From the NCBI GenBank assembly GCA_030696315.1, contig JAUYSM010000026.1:1-56682 (forward strand): DNA of 56,682 nucleotides, read 5' to 3'. A program made the translations under genes and the position numbers. The notes beneath the pieces were generated by a model. It saw nothing but the letters and a program-made list of their open reading frames with translations, had not been told where the DNA came from and searched no databases. Below, piece by piece: positions 1-10,906 of this stretch (its first letter is position 1; every line of letters begins with the position of its first letter). The stretch is from Pseudohongiella sp. GTDB lineage: Bacteria > Pseudomonadota > Gammaproteobacteria > Pseudomonadales > Pseudohongiellaceae.

Positions 1-378
1 AACCTCAATACCAACATACATAAAAGCCTGTCTGGCCCACTTTCCTGTCATGGCATCAGTGTGGCTGAGTATTTTGTGCTGAGGCAACTCAACCTGGCAC
101 CCGATAAAAAAATGCGGCGCATTGATCTGGCCAACGAAGTAGGATTGAGTGCTTCCGGCATCACACGCATGTTGGCCCCCATGGAGAAAACCGGCCTGGT
201 CAGCAAGGAAGAAGCACAGCGGGATGCCCGCGTCAGCCTGGTTGCTCTGACAAGTGCCGGCGAGCGAATTTTTAATGACGCCCATGTGTCTTTTGCCCAA
301 GCAGCCAACAATATTTTGGGTGGACTGAGCGCCAACGAACAGGCTTCATTAGACAAAATTGCAAGCAAACTGCTCTGA
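1..378 (+). CDS. MarR-family transcriptional regulator (5' end missing)
   Basis: The reading frame is open from the first base of the window, so the N-terminus lies outside. The visible 125 residues are the winged-helix core of a MarR-type regulator. An HGIS..EYFVLRQL segment corresponds to the start of the first DNA-binding helix. It is followed by the recognition helix region (NEVGLSASGITRMLAPME) and the wing (KEEAQRDARVSLVALTSAGE), where the Asp-x-Arg pair typical of the family is present. A C-terminal dimerisation helix follows. A GTG at 61 could be mistaken for a start, but the upstream codons continue the MarR homology. MarR proteins usually bind small aromatic or oxidising ligands; nothing here identifies the ligand. 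The gene reads toward the S9 peptidase but is separated from it by about 200 bases and a likely promoter, so a shared operon is unlikely. Confidence 0.85.
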   Translation, partial: NLNTNIHKSLSGPLSCHGISVAEYFVLRQLNLAPDKKMRRIDLANEVGLSASGITRMLAPMEKTGLVSKEEAQRDARVSLVALTSAGERIFNDAHVSFAQAANNILGGLSANEQASLDKIASKLL

Positions 379-403
379 GGCATCTGACATATTTTAATGC
401 CCC

Positions 404-420
404 GCTTAGGCAGGCTAAGC
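404..420. other. small hairpin downstream of marR-like gene
   Basis: GCTTAG and CTAAGC arms (404-409 and 415-420) flank a 5-base loop, 26 bases after the regulator stop. No T-run follows, so it is at best a weak terminator or RNA end. Confidence 0.3.
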
Positions 421-492
421 GCAGCAACCGCTAAATAATGTGAAACGCATCACAAGCCAGCAGCTCATGCCCTACTTTTTATTATGGCCTGC

Positions 493-520
493 TTGTTCCT
501 GAATAAAGAGTTGGTATTAT
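493..520 (+). promoter_or_regulatory. putative sigma-70 promoter for the S9 peptidase
   Basis: A TTGTTC box (493-498) and a TATTAT box (515-520) are separated by 16 bases, about 55 bases before the peptidase ATG. A CAGGTT/AACCTG inverted repeat (535-540/550-555) lies in the presumed leader. Recognised by eye only. Confidence 0.35.
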
Positions 521-574
521 CCCTCCAGAGACAACAGGTTCCAGGAAGTAACCTGACAACAATGGAGGGACACC

Positions 575-2542
575 ATGAGCACGTTCAAAGCACTGCTATC
601 TGCGGTCATTCTTGTTACTGCAATAACTCAACAGACTGAGTTGTTTACACAAGAAATCAGCACCGAAAACTTTTTTAAATCTAATGTCATCGACAACATA
701 AAAATTTCACCCGATGGTGAACACCTTGCCATGGTGTCCTCGGATGCTGATGATGTGTATATGCGTATTGTCAACATTGACAGTGGCGAACTGGTGGCCA
801 GCTTCACCACTCGCCGTGGCACGGGCATTTCGGAATTCCATTGGGCGACCAACGAACGCATGCTGTTTTCCACCCATCGTTTTCTGGGCGGTCTGGAACA
901 ACCCATGCTGACCGGTGAGATCTTTGGGCTGAACATCGACAACACCCGCAAGTTTCAGATGGTTGGGCCTGGTGTCGGGGATTTTGCGGCATTTACACTG
1001 GAAAATCTGATTCCCGATACCAGCAACCGCGTACGTGTTACCCGCTATCAGGTCAATCGCAGCTCAATTGCGCGCAGCCGGCCCAGCTCATTCATGCTGG
1101 ACATCAACAATCGACCGCCCGGTGGCAGCAGCGCCATTGTGAATAATCTGATGAATGAGGTACGCAGCCCATTGCCATGGGGGCAACTGCACTCCGATCA
1201 AACTGGCACAGTAAGACTGGCCACCTCGACAGACGATAACATGATGCAGCAAGTGCAATGGCGCGATAACAATGGCAGATGGCAGGACATCAGTGCCGAC
1301 TTCAAACAATCCGTTTTAGAGGGCGGTTTTGAATTTGCAGGCTTTTCCGGCGAACCCAACGTTTTTTATTTTCTGCAACGCAGCGAGTACGGCACCATCG
1401 GCCTGTACCGTTACCAGTTTGAACAGCGCAGTATTGTTGAGTTGTTTGCACACCCGCAGTTTGATATCAGCCGCAATGATCTGGTGATATCAACTGCCCG
1501 TGACGCGATACTCGGCGCCAAATTTTCTGGTTACGGTTTTGAAGTACATTACTTCTCTGATCACCCGGAAGTCAGTCTGCAGCAAAGCCTTGATGCCGCG
1601 CACCCCGGCGAATTGGCGCGCATGACCAGCATGAGCCACGATGGCAGACGCTCGATTGTGGCAGTGTATGGCCCACAACGCGCGGGCGACTTTTTCCTGT
1701 TGGACAACCACGCTCGATTGATGCTGCCAATTGGCAGCATCAATGCGGAACTCCCGGTTGATCAGATGGCACCGGTCACGCCTTTTGGCATCCGCAGCCC
1801 CGATGGGCTTGTTTTAAGCGGCTACCTGACCAAACCTGCCGACTCAAGCTCTGCCTTGCCGTTGGTCATCATTCCCCACGGCGGCCCGATTGGTATACGA
1901 GACAATTTTTTGCTGAATCGTGAGGCACAATTTTTAGCGCATCATGGTTATGCCGTGCTTCAGGTCAATTTTCGTGGGTCCGGTGGTTTTGGCCTCGAAC
2001 ACCAGCAAAAAGGCTTTGGCGAATGGGGCAACGGCATGATCGACGATATCAACATGGCACGGCGCTGGGCAATTCAGGCTGGCCATGCTGATGCCAGCCG
2101 TGTATGTATCTATGGTGCCAGTTACGGTGCGTTTGCAGCACTGGCTTCAGCCGCAAGGTACCCAGACCAGTATCATTGCGCCATCGGTTACGCGGGCATC
2201 TACAATCTGAATACGCTGTCAGAATCCGATGTTCCGTTTATTCCTGGCGGTGAGCACTATCTCACTGCTGTGGTTGGCAGTGATACAGAAACGCTTAGGG
2301 AGCAGTCCCCTGTCAACCTGGCCAGTCAAATAAAAGCACCCGTTTTTCTGGCACATGGCGGTCAGGACAAGCGCGCTCCGCCCGCTCAGGCCGAAGAGAT
2401 GCGTAAGGCCCTGCAGCAGGCTGGACAGGAACCCATATGGTTGTTTCAAACAACCGAAGGCCATGGTTTTTATAATCAGGAATACCGGGTCGATTTCTAC
2501 ACCAAGCTGCTGTCCTTTATTAATCAACACATTGGTGACTAA
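575..2542 (+). CDS. S9-family prolyl oligopeptidase-type serine peptidase, exported
   Basis: This 655-residue protein has a hydrophobic N-terminus that looks like a signal peptide. A long middle region resembles the beta-propeller of S9 enzymes and begins with an IKISPDGEHLAMVSS-type blade. The C-terminal alpha/beta-hydrolase domain spans roughly residues 390-655. The nucleophile lies in YGASYGAFA (Ser516), the acid in HGGQDKRAPP (Asp598) and the catalytic His in TEGHGFY (His630). The HGGP motif of the oxyanion region is also present. Such enzymes cleave short peptides, as dipeptidyl/acylaminoacyl or prolyl oligopeptidases; the exact specificity cannot be read from the sequence. A strong ribosome site (GGAGG) precedes the ATG. 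It sits upstream of the lysine-degradation genes, fitting a peptide-to-amino-acid route, but a 73-base gap separates them. Confidence 0.92.
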   Translation: MSTFKALLSAVILVTAITQQTELFTQEISTENFFKSNVIDNIKISPDGEHLAMVSSDADDVYMRIVNIDSGELVASFTTRRGTGISEFHWATNERMLFSTHRFLGGLEQPMLTGEIFGLNIDNTRKFQMVGPGVGDFAAFTLENLIPDTSNRVRVTRYQVNRSSIARSRPSSFMLDINNRPPGGSSAIVNNLMNEVRSPLPWGQLHSDQTGTVRLATSTDDNMMQQVQWRDNNGRWQDISADFKQSVLEGGFEFAGFSGEPNVFYFLQRSEYGTIGLYRYQFEQRSIVELFAHPQFDISRNDLVISTARDAILGAKFSGYGFEVHYFSDHPEVSLQQSLDAAHPGELARMTSMSHDGRRSIVAVYGPQRAGDFFLLDNHARLMLPIGSINAELPVDQMAPVTPFGIRSPDGLVLSGYLTKPADSSSALPLVIIPHGGPIGIRDNFLLNREAQFLAHHGYAVLQVNFRGSGGFGLEHQQKGFGEWGNGMIDDINMARRWAIQAGHADASRVCIYGASYGAFAALASAARYPDQYHCAIGYAGIYNLNTLSESDVPFIPGGEHYLTAVVGSDTETLREQSPVNLASQIKAPVFLAHGGQDKRAPPAQAEEMRKALQQAGQEPIWLFQTTEGHGFYNQEYRVDFYTKLLSFINQHIGD

Positions 2543-2615
2543 CACACACAACTGCCTCTATACTCCTTTGAAACAAAAGTGAACTCATTCACAGAGTTTC
2601 ATCGGGAGTATTTAC

Positions 2616-4127
2616 ATGTTGCACAAGGAGATATTGGCCTCAGCAGGCTTAAGCGCTGCCGAGCTATATTCAGGCACGCTCGACAACAGCGCCATCACCA
2701 TCTGCTCACCCATTGATGGGGCGGAACTGGCCGTATTAAAGCCGACTAATCCGTCAGCCATGCCGGTTACCATGGAACTGGCGCAAACGGCATTTGAACA
2801 ATGGCGCACGGTGCCCGCGCCTCGCCGGGGTGAACTGGTCAGATTGCTGGGCGAGGAACTGCGCGCCGCCAAAGCTGATCTTGGCGCTTTGGTTACGCTG
2901 GAAGCTGGCAAAATCCGCTCCGAAGGTCTGGGTGAAGTCCAGGAGATGATAGATATCTGCGACTTCGCTGTTGGTTTATCCCGCCAGTTGTATGGATTGA
3001 CGATCGCGTCCGAGCGTCCTGGTCACCGCATGATGGAAAGCTGGCACCCAATGGGGCCTTGCGCAGTGATCTCCGCGTTTAATTTTCCCGTTGCAGTCTG
3101 GGCGTGGAATGCAGCACTGGCCTTGGTGTGTGGCAATCCGGTGATCTGGAAACCCTCTGAAAAAACACCGCTGACCGCCATGGCCACCATGAAGATTGTA
3201 GAACGCGCGCTGGCACGCTTTGGTGACGCACCGGCTGGCCTGTTGCAACTAGTGATAGGTGGTGCTGACATTGGGGACGCCCTTGTCAGCAGCAAAAAAA
3301 TAGCCATTGTGTCAGCCACCGGTTCCACGCGCATGGGCAGCCTTGTGGGGCCCAAAGTGGCCGCACGTTTTGGTCGGTCGATACTGGAACTTGGCGGCAA
3401 TAATGCCATGATTGTTGCACCATCCGCCGATCTGGATATGGCAGTGCGTGCCATCGTCTTTTCAGCCGTGGGCACCGCCGGACAACGCTGCACAACGTTG
3501 CGGCGACTGTTTGTACATGAATCCATCCACGACATTCTGGTTGAAAAAATCAGGAAGGCTTACGCCAGCCTGCCCATTGGTAACCCGCTGGATGCCGGTA
3601 CATTGATAGGGCCGCTGATAGACCAGCCGGCATTACAGCACATGCAAAACGCACTGGAACAGGCACGTCAACAAGGCGGCGGTGTCTTTGGCGGCGAAGT
3701 GGTGACCACGGGAGTTCCAGATGGCGCCTATGTCAAACCTGCTTTGGTGCTGATGCCTGCCCAACGTGAGGTGGTCAAACACGAAACCTTTGCTCCCATT
3801 CTGTATGTCATGAAATACACCACGCTGGATGAAGCCATTCATCTGCAAAACGATGTGCCGCAAGGTTTGTCGTCCTGCATCTTTACCTTGAATTTGCGTG
3901 AAGCCGAGCAATTCCTGTCAGCAGCAGGGTCAGATTGTGGCATCGCCAACGTCAACATCGGGCCATCTGGCGCTGAAATTGGTGGCGCGTTCGGCGGTGA
4001 AAAGGAAACCGGTGGTGGCCGCGAAAGTGGTTCTGACGCCTGGCGTGCTTACATGCGTCGACAAACCAACACCATCAACTACTCGAGCCAGCTACCGTTG
4101 GCGCAGGGTGTCAAATTCGATTTCTGA
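2616..4127 (+). CDS. amaB: L-aminoadipate-semialdehyde dehydrogenase (ALDH7-type)
   Basis: This 503-residue aldehyde dehydrogenase oxidises L-2-aminoadipate 6-semialdehyde to L-2-aminoadipate with NAD(P)+ in lysine breakdown. The catalytic Cys292 lies in GTAGQRCTTLRRLFVHESI, a stretch very characteristic of the ALDH7 (antiquitin) subfamily. The general-base Glu258 lies in ILELGGNN. The FNFPVAVWAWN segment and the KPSEKTPLTA cofactor-binding stretch are also typical. Length is normal for the family. GGGAG with good spacing precedes the ATG. The next gene, 19 bases downstream on the same strand, encodes a lysine-6-dehydrogenase/saccharopine-dehydrogenase-like enzyme that would make the substrate, so the two are very likely co-transcribed. 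The symbol follows the Pseudomonas amaB usage; the subfamily call comes from motif recognition. Confidence 0.9.
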   Translation: MLHKEILASAGLSAAELYSGTLDNSAITICSPIDGAELAVLKPTNPSAMPVTMELAQTAFEQWRTVPAPRRGELVRLLGEELRAAKADLGALVTLEAGKIRSEGLGEVQEMIDICDFAVGLSRQLYGLTIASERPGHRMMESWHPMGPCAVISAFNFPVAVWAWNAALALVCGNPVIWKPSEKTPLTAMATMKIVERALARFGDAPAGLLQLVIGGADIGDALVSSKKIAIVSATGSTRMGSLVGPKVAARFGRSILELGGNNAMIVAPSADLDMAVRAIVFSAVGTAGQRCTTLRRLFVHESIHDILVEKIRKAYASLPIGNPLDAGTLIGPLIDQPALQHMQNALEQARQQGGGVFGGEVVTTGVPDGAYVKPALVLMPAQREVVKHETFAPILYVMKYTTLDEAIHLQNDVPQGLSSCIFTLNLREAEQFLSAAGSDCGIANVNIGPSGAEIGGAFGGEKETGGGRESGSDAWRAYMRRQTNTINYSSQLPLAQGVKFDF

Positions 4128-4146
4128 TTTAGCAAGGGAGTGACGT

Positions 4147-5238
4147 ATGTCAGGCCAAAATGGCAGTTTTAATAAAATAGCGGTTCTGGGATTGGGCAAA
4201 GTCGGGCATCTGGCCGCTGAACTGCTGCACGACAGCGGTTTTAACGTGACCGGCATCGACAGCCGCGTGATCGATGCACCTTTTTCTACTCAGGTCGCAG
4301 ACCTCAACAACACAGCAGGCCTCACCGAGTTATTACGAGATCAACACGCGGTTTTATCCTGCCTACCCTACCACTTGAACAAAGCGTTGAGCAGTGTTGC
4401 TCACCAGTTGGGGATTCACTATTTTGATTTGACCGAAGATGTGCCAACCACCCGACACATCCGTGATCTGGCGCAAACGTCCAAGGGCATTATGGCGCCT
4501 CAATGTGGTTTGGCACCTGGTTTTGTTGGCATTGTCGCGGCAGATCTCGCCAATCAGTTCCAGAAAGTACGTTCCATACGCTTGCGCGTTGGTGCTTTAC
4601 CACAGAACCCGACCGGGTTGCTGGGTTACGCTTTTAACTGGTCTCCCGAAGGTGTTGTGAACGAATATCTGAACGACTGTGAAGTGATCGAAGAAGGCGT
4701 GCTGAAGTCTGTTTCCGCGATGGAATGGATTGAGCAGATTTATATTGATGGCATACAACTGGAAGCATTCACCACCTCAGGTGGCCTCGGCACCATGTGC
4801 GAAACGTATCTGGGTGTGATCGATAACCTGGACTACAAAACCATGCGGTATCCAGGTCACGTCAAGCTGATGAATTTCTTTTTCCACGAGTTGCTGATGC
4901 GCGAAAACCGCACCGAAGCCGGCCGAATATTGACCAACGCCAAACCCCCGGTGGATGAAGACGTAGTGTACGTGCATGTGGCCGCCGAAGGTCAGGCCGA
5001 CAGCGGATTGCGCAGAAAGGAATTTGTGCGCGCCTATTACCCACTCAGTATTAACGGCAAGTCGCGCACGGCAATTGCCTGGACCACGTCTGCTTCCGTG
5101 GTGTCTGTGATTGAAATGGTCAGAGATGGCGCCTTACCGGACAAAGGTTTCCTCAAACAGGAATCGATTCCGCTGGCACCTTATCTGGCAACGCGCACAG
5201 GCCAGTTTTTCAAGCAAGGAAGCCACCAGCGGGCTTGA
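4147..5238 (+). CDS. L-lysine 6-dehydrogenase / saccharopine dehydrogenase-like oxidoreductase
   Basis: This 363-residue protein has an N-terminal Rossmann fold (IAVLGLGKVGHLAAELL) and a C-terminal saccharopine-dehydrogenase-type catalytic domain. Landmarks include the CGLAPGFVGI segment, EAFTTSGGLGT and a YKTMRYPGH stretch. These closely resemble the monofunctional lysine 6-dehydrogenase (LysDH) of Geobacillus as I remember it. That enzyme oxidatively deaminates L-lysine to aminoadipate semialdehyde and ammonia. The alternative is a true saccharopine dehydrogenase (LYS9-like), but no lysine-ketoglutarate reductase is visible here. The gene lies 19 bases after the semialdehyde dehydrogenase, and a glutamate dehydrogenase converges from the other side and could recapture the ammonia. 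AAGGGAG precedes the start. Confidence 0.8.
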   Translation: MSGQNGSFNKIAVLGLGKVGHLAAELLHDSGFNVTGIDSRVIDAPFSTQVADLNNTAGLTELLRDQHAVLSCLPYHLNKALSSVAHQLGIHYFDLTEDVPTTRHIRDLAQTSKGIMAPQCGLAPGFVGIVAADLANQFQKVRSIRLRVGALPQNPTGLLGYAFNWSPEGVVNEYLNDCEVIEEGVLKSVSAMEWIEQIYIDGIQLEAFTTSGGLGTMCETYLGVIDNLDYKTMRYPGHVKLMNFFFHELLMRENRTEAGRILTNAKPPVDEDVVYVHVAAEGQADSGLRRKEFVRAYYPLSINGKSRTAIAWTTSASVVSVIEMVRDGALPDKGFLKQESIPLAPYLATRTGQFFKQGSHQRA

Positions 5239-5241
5239 TCA

Positions 5242-6612
<1,371 letters not shown>

Positions 6613-6809
6613 TCAGATGAACCATGTGGCCAAGATCAAACGGCCGCACAAGCGCGCGATTGCACCATGACAGGGCATTTATCGCAACATTTTGGTGCAC
6701 AAAAACACAGCCATTTGGTGACAGTTTGTATCAACTCAAGGTTTACCTGCCTCGGGACGGTTTACGTACCTCAAGTTTTGTGCCAGCCTTTAGTCAGGTT
6801 AGCATCGAC

Positions 6810-8195
6810 ATGCAGGCAGCCCAGGAGCAGACTTTTTTGAAAAAAAGTAGTTACGTAAACGAGCACGGTCTGCCACAAGCGTCATTTTATGAAGACTCCC
6901 GCGTGGTCAAGTTGCTGGAAAGCATTCCTGCCGGCGTTGTTATTCACGGACCAGATACCAAAGTACTGTATGCCAATCAGCAAGCTTGCAAGATTCTGGG
7001 GCTAAGCGCTGACAATATACATGGTCTGTTGGCGCGCGACCCACAGTGGCAATTTGTTAATGAGCATGATGAGCCTTTGGCGCTGGAGCAATATCCAGTC
7101 AACCGGGTGCTCAAAAACCTCACACCTCTGGAAAACTGCGTGATTGGCGTAGGCGCGCAGTCCGGTGTGCGCTGGACGCTGTGTAACGGGTATGCTGATC
7201 TTGATGACCAAGGTGTGGTGACCGGCGCAGTGATCAGCTTCAGTGATATCACCCAGCTCAGGCGAAGCCAACACGCGCTGATGATGGCAGAAGAACGTTA
7301 CCGTTTGATTCTGGAAGGCGCGCGCGATGGGCTGTGGGATTGGGACATGGCCAACAACCAGGTGTTTTATTCTGACCGCTGGTTTGAAATGCTGGGTTAC
7401 CACCCGGGTGAAATCCCATCAACGCCTGATCTCTGGTTACAACTGTGCCATCCCGATGATTTGCAGCTTATTTCCCGCACGTTTGCACGGGTACTGTCAC
7501 AACCCTCTGAATCCATGGAGTTTGAGGCAAGGCTGCAGCATAAACACGAACACTATGTCCCGGTGCTGACCCGAGCACGGATTGTGCGCGATGCGTCAGG
7601 CAAAGCCATTCGTATGGCAGGTTCAAATCAGGACCTCAGTGAACGAAAGCGTTATGAGCAGCAGATACAGCAATTGGCATTTAATGACCCATTAACCGGA
7701 CTGCCCAATCGTCGTTATCTGCAGGAGCAGATCTCACGAGCCATTCTTGCCTGCGCGCGCTCGCAGCAGTTCGGTGCCTTGATGTTTATTGATCTGGACC
7801 ATTTTAAAGAGCTCAACGACGCGCTGGGGCACCATGAAGGCGATGAGTTGCTGAAAAAGGTCGCGGAGCAATTGCAGTCTCTGGTGCGCGGCACCGATAC
7901 CGTTGCCCGGCTGGGTGGCGACGAATTTATTATGCTGATTGAGAATCTGGGCGCAGATAAATCGCTGGCATTAAAACATGCGCAGGAACTGGGTCAAAAA
8001 GCGCTGAATGCGCTGCACAAAATTGACACGCCACTGGCTGGCTACCAGGTCAAGGCCAGCATTGGCATTACCTTTTTTGATAAGGATGCCAACAGCATCG
8101 ATGATCTGCTCAGGCAAGCAGACACTGCCATGTATCATGCTAAAACCGACGGACGAAATCGACTGTTTGTCTCCGAGCTTAGTCCGTCATCCTGA
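6810..8195 (+). CDS. diguanylate cyclase with two PAS domains
   Basis: The 461-residue protein carries a first PAS domain (about residues 25-140; LLESIPAGVVIHGPDTKVLY), a second PAS/PAC domain (about 155-285; RDGLWDWDMANNQVFY and HPDDLQL) and a C-terminal GGDEF domain. An intact GGDEF motif lies at 369-373. An inhibitory RxxD site (RGTD) sits five residues before it, so the enzyme should make cyclic-di-GMP and be subject to product inhibition. No membrane segment or signal peptide is seen, so it is probably a cytoplasmic sensor. The frame is open further upstream (to 6624), but the extra residues are rich in shadow-like composition; the ATG at 6810 begins just before the first PAS domain. Its ribosome site is weak, so the start is uncertain. 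The 3' end overlaps the convergent aminopeptidase gene by 17 bases. Confidence 0.88.
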   Translation: MQAAQEQTFLKKSSYVNEHGLPQASFYEDSRVVKLLESIPAGVVIHGPDTKVLYANQQACKILGLSADNIHGLLARDPQWQFVNEHDEPLALEQYPVNRVLKNLTPLENCVIGVGAQSGVRWTLCNGYADLDDQGVVTGAVISFSDITQLRRSQHALMMAEERYRLILEGARDGLWDWDMANNQVFYSDRWFEMLGYHPGEIPSTPDLWLQLCHPDDLQLISRTFARVLSQPSESMEFEARLQHKHEHYVPVLTRARIVRDASGKAIRMAGSNQDLSERKRYEQQIQQLAFNDPLTGLPNRRYLQEQISRAILACARSQQFGALMFIDLDHFKELNDALGHHEGDELLKKVAEQLQSLVRGTDTVARLGGDEFIMLIENLGADKSLALKHAQELGQKALNALHKIDTPLAGYQVKASIGITFFDKDANSIDDLLRQADTAMYHAKTDGRNRLFVSELSPSS

Positions 8196-10797
8196 ACAGA
8201 TCGTCAGCAGCTTGCAGCATTTTAGCGCGCAGTGGTGCCGGTAGATCCGAACGCTGTGCCATAAATTGCCTGACCACCTGGGCGGCCTCTTCTGAGCTGT
8301 GCCCATCGAGCGTGGCATTAAGCCAGCGCAGTGGGAAAAAGATATCACCGGTGCGTTGAATCTCTTCCGACAGTGCCAACGCAGCGGGTAGCATCTCAAG
8401 TGAGGTTTGCGCGCGCAAAGGATGATTGATGGCGCGCTGCGCATCCAGCACCCAGGACTCCACACGTCGGTTGCTCAATTGCGCGAATGAATCAAACAAG
8501 GCGCGCCGTTCAGCCGGATCAGCACTAAACGCCGGTCGCACAAACCGGAACCGCGCCAGCCTGTCGGGATTACTGATACGTGTCTGTTGCTCGTCCAGAA
8601 TGGACTGAGCTTGCGGCACTTCACGCAGCGCCAGCGCTTCGGCCAGCGCAATGTATTGCTGTTCTTGCAGCGGCAACCCTGCGGGTGTCACATTCATGCG
8701 CCAGATATTTTCGAGCATGTTGACGCCCTGCTCTGACAAGGTCACATCCACAATGGCATTAAACCAGGCGCCTTTCTGACCAGCAGTCGGGGCTTGTTCC
8801 AGCCCTTGCCATAGCAATTGTTCAACTTGAGGTGCCCGCACCTGTCGTTCCTCTGTGGGCAAAAACCGCCAGAAGGTATTGCGCAGCAGACCCAACATCT
8901 GCTGGGTCAATAACTCATCACGTTCTGTACTTAACGCCAACGTAAGCGCATCAAAAAACCGCGACGCAGACAAGCGTTGATCGAGCACTTCTTCCCACAA
9001 ACTCTGCCAGCTCACCGCGCGATGCAGTGGGTTTTCAAGGCGGGCGGTGACATTCAACAAACTGAGAATGCTCTGCTCATCCAGCTCAAAACGGCCATAA
9101 CTGATACCATCACTGCCGGGCAGAATAAAGTCCGGCTCGGTAGACCCGGGCACTGCCAGCTGCACACTGTCACCCTCGATATCAACAAAATACTCTGAAA
9201 CCGTTTCACCTTTGCCTGTCAGGATACTGACACGTTGCTGCCATCGCAGCCCACGCGTATTGTTGTCATCACGCTGGGTAAGCTCTATGCCATCACCCGT
9301 CCAGCGCGCGTTGATGCGGGGCCGGCCAGGTTCATCTACCCACGCCTGACTCCAGCGCAGCAAATCCTGATCACTGAGTGCATCCAGAATACTGATCAGA
9401 TCTGTCCAGCTGGCATTGCCAAACTGGTAGGCCTGCAAATACTGACGCAGGCCTTCCTGCAGCGCGGCTTCACCTATCAACTGCTCCAGTTGTTGCATGA
9501 CCACGGGTGCTTTTTGATAAATGATGGCGCCGTACAAGGATCCGGCATCCCGTAAATTGGCCAGTACCTGCCGCACCGGATTGGCACCTGCCGTACGATC
9601 AACACCATACGCGGTGGGATGATGCGCCTGGAAAAAACGCAGCGGCATGTTCAGATCCGGAAACGACGGTCCGGCAATTTTGGCGGCCATAAAATTGGCA
9701 AACACTTCTTTCATCCACACATCATCAAACCAGCGCATGGTGACCAGATCACCAAACCACATGTGCGCGGTTTCGTGCGCAATCAGACTGGCCCGCCCCA
9801 GCTCTTGTGTGCGCGACGCCGTGGGATCCAGAAACAAAGTTTCCGCGCGGTACCAGATCGCGCCCGGGTGCTCCATGCCACCAAACTGGAAGGCTGGCAC
9901 GGCAAAAAAATCGAACTTTCCAAACGGGTATTCAATACCGGTGTAGTCCTCCAGCCAGCTCAGCGCGGCAGCATGTAAATCAAAAATGGCATCGCGGTTG
10001 CGGGCGAGTTTTTCTGGATCGGTTTCACGGTGATACATGGTAAATGTGCGACCGTCACGTTCAGCAGTTTCTGTTTGCAGTTCGCCTGCCGCAAACGCAA
10101 ACAAATAACTGCTGATCGGCAAAGTCTGTGCAAAACGCAGCACGTGTCGCGACGCATCAGCCGCCTGCGGTTCACGCGACAACAAGGCACCATTGGCCAG
10201 CGCCTGCCAGCTGGCGGGAATGCTCAGGCTTAACGCATAACGCGCTTTGATGTCCGGTTGTTCGAAGACCGGAAACGCGGTGGACGCACGATCGGGCACA
10301 AACAACGCGTACATAAAGTCCTGTTGTCGGTTGAGCGCAGCATCTGTGCTCTGAAAACTGACCGACACTCTCTGTTCTCCAGGCTGTAACGCAGCGGCAG
10401 GAATCACAATATGATCCGGCACGCTGCTGAATTGCACAGGCTCGCCGTTCAGCAGCACCTGCGTCACTTGCCCGGCCGGCGCTCTGAAATCCAGCACGAT
10501 GGGCAAACTCATATCTGTTTGCGTAAAACGCACGTCCACTTCGCCTTGCACGGGTTCAGTGGCGATGGCCGGCACGTCAAAATGCAGGGTATACACCACA
10601 TCACTGATCGCAGCCGCGCGTGCTTGCGCCAGTGCCAGTGGTACACCGGCGGCCAACAGATCCGGGTTAACCGGCAACGCATTCGCCGATGTCATTTCGT
10701 GCTCCATGGTCGTTTGTTGTGCCGGCTCGCCGCACGCAATCAGACTTGCTGTCACACACAGCACGCAGGCAATCTGCCAGAATTTTTGAGTCACCAC
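8179..10797 (-). CDS. M1-family zinc aminopeptidase, lipoprotein
   Basis: This 872-residue metallopeptidase has a lipoprotein signal (lipobox LIAC, lipidated Cys22), so it is expected on the periplasmic side of a membrane. The zinc motif is HETAH (His341, Glu342, His345), and Glu364 in WMKEVFANF is at the correct distance for the third ligand. The exopeptidase motif that is usually GAMEN appears here as GGMEHPG. The N-terminal beta-saddle domain precedes it, and a long helical C-terminal domain follows. Length matches PepN-like enzymes, but cytoplasmic PepN lacks a lipobox, so this is an exported homologue. It probably trims N-terminal residues from peptides in the envelope. The canonical WLNEGFA is altered to WMKEVFA, though the ligand Glu is kept. 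Confidence 0.92.
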   Translation of the reverse strand: MVTQKFWQIACVLCVTASLIACGEPAQQTTMEHEMTSANALPVNPDLLAAGVPLALAQARAAAISDVVYTLHFDVPAIATEPVQGEVDVRFTQTDMSLPIVLDFRAPAGQVTQVLLNGEPVQFSSVPDHIVIPAAALQPGEQRVSVSFQSTDAALNRQQDFMYALFVPDRASTAFPVFEQPDIKARYALSLSIPASWQALANGALLSREPQAADASRHVLRFAQTLPISSYLFAFAAGELQTETAERDGRTFTMYHRETDPEKLARNRDAIFDLHAAALSWLEDYTGIEYPFGKFDFFAVPAFQFGGMEHPGAIWYRAETLFLDPTASRTQELGRASLIAHETAHMWFGDLVTMRWFDDVWMKEVFANFMAAKIAGPSFPDLNMPLRFFQAHHPTAYGVDRTAGANPVRQVLANLRDAGSLYGAIIYQKAPVVMQQLEQLIGEAALQEGLRQYLQAYQFGNASWTDLISILDALSDQDLLRWSQAWVDEPGRPRINARWTGDGIELTQRDDNNTRGLRWQQRVSILTGKGETVSEYFVDIEGDSVQLAVPGSTEPDFILPGSDGISYGRFELDEQSILSLLNVTARLENPLHRAVSWQSLWEEVLDQRLSASRFFDALTLALSTERDELLTQQMLGLLRNTFWRFLPTEERQVRAPQVEQLLWQGLEQAPTAGQKGAWFNAIVDVTLSEQGVNMLENIWRMNVTPAGLPLQEQQYIALAEALALREVPQAQSILDEQQTRISNPDRLARFRFVRPAFSADPAERRALFDSFAQLSNRRVESWVLDAQRAINHPLRAQTSLEMLPAALALSEEIQRTGDIFFPLRWLNATLDGHSSEEAAQVVRQFMAQRSDLPAPLRAKMLQAADDLFRMTD

Positions 10798-10906
10798 TGT
10801 TTGTCCTGTTCACTAAAGTAAGCACGGCTGTCAGTATACGTGCATGCGCAGGATAACTCACAACCTGCAGGCAAGCGCTTTCCGGAATCTGAAGGAATCA
10901 CTTTAT

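Noticed and set aside
3023-3535. 170-codon open frame antisense to the semialdehyde dehydrogenase
   Set aside because: The sense protein has catalytic Cys and Glu motifs; the antisense product is Ser/Arg/Pro-rich without any recognisable pattern.
6624-6809. N-terminal extension of the PAS-GGDEF protein
   Set aside because: Translates into arginine/threonine-rich sequence without PAS homology; the ATG at 6810 fits the domain start better.
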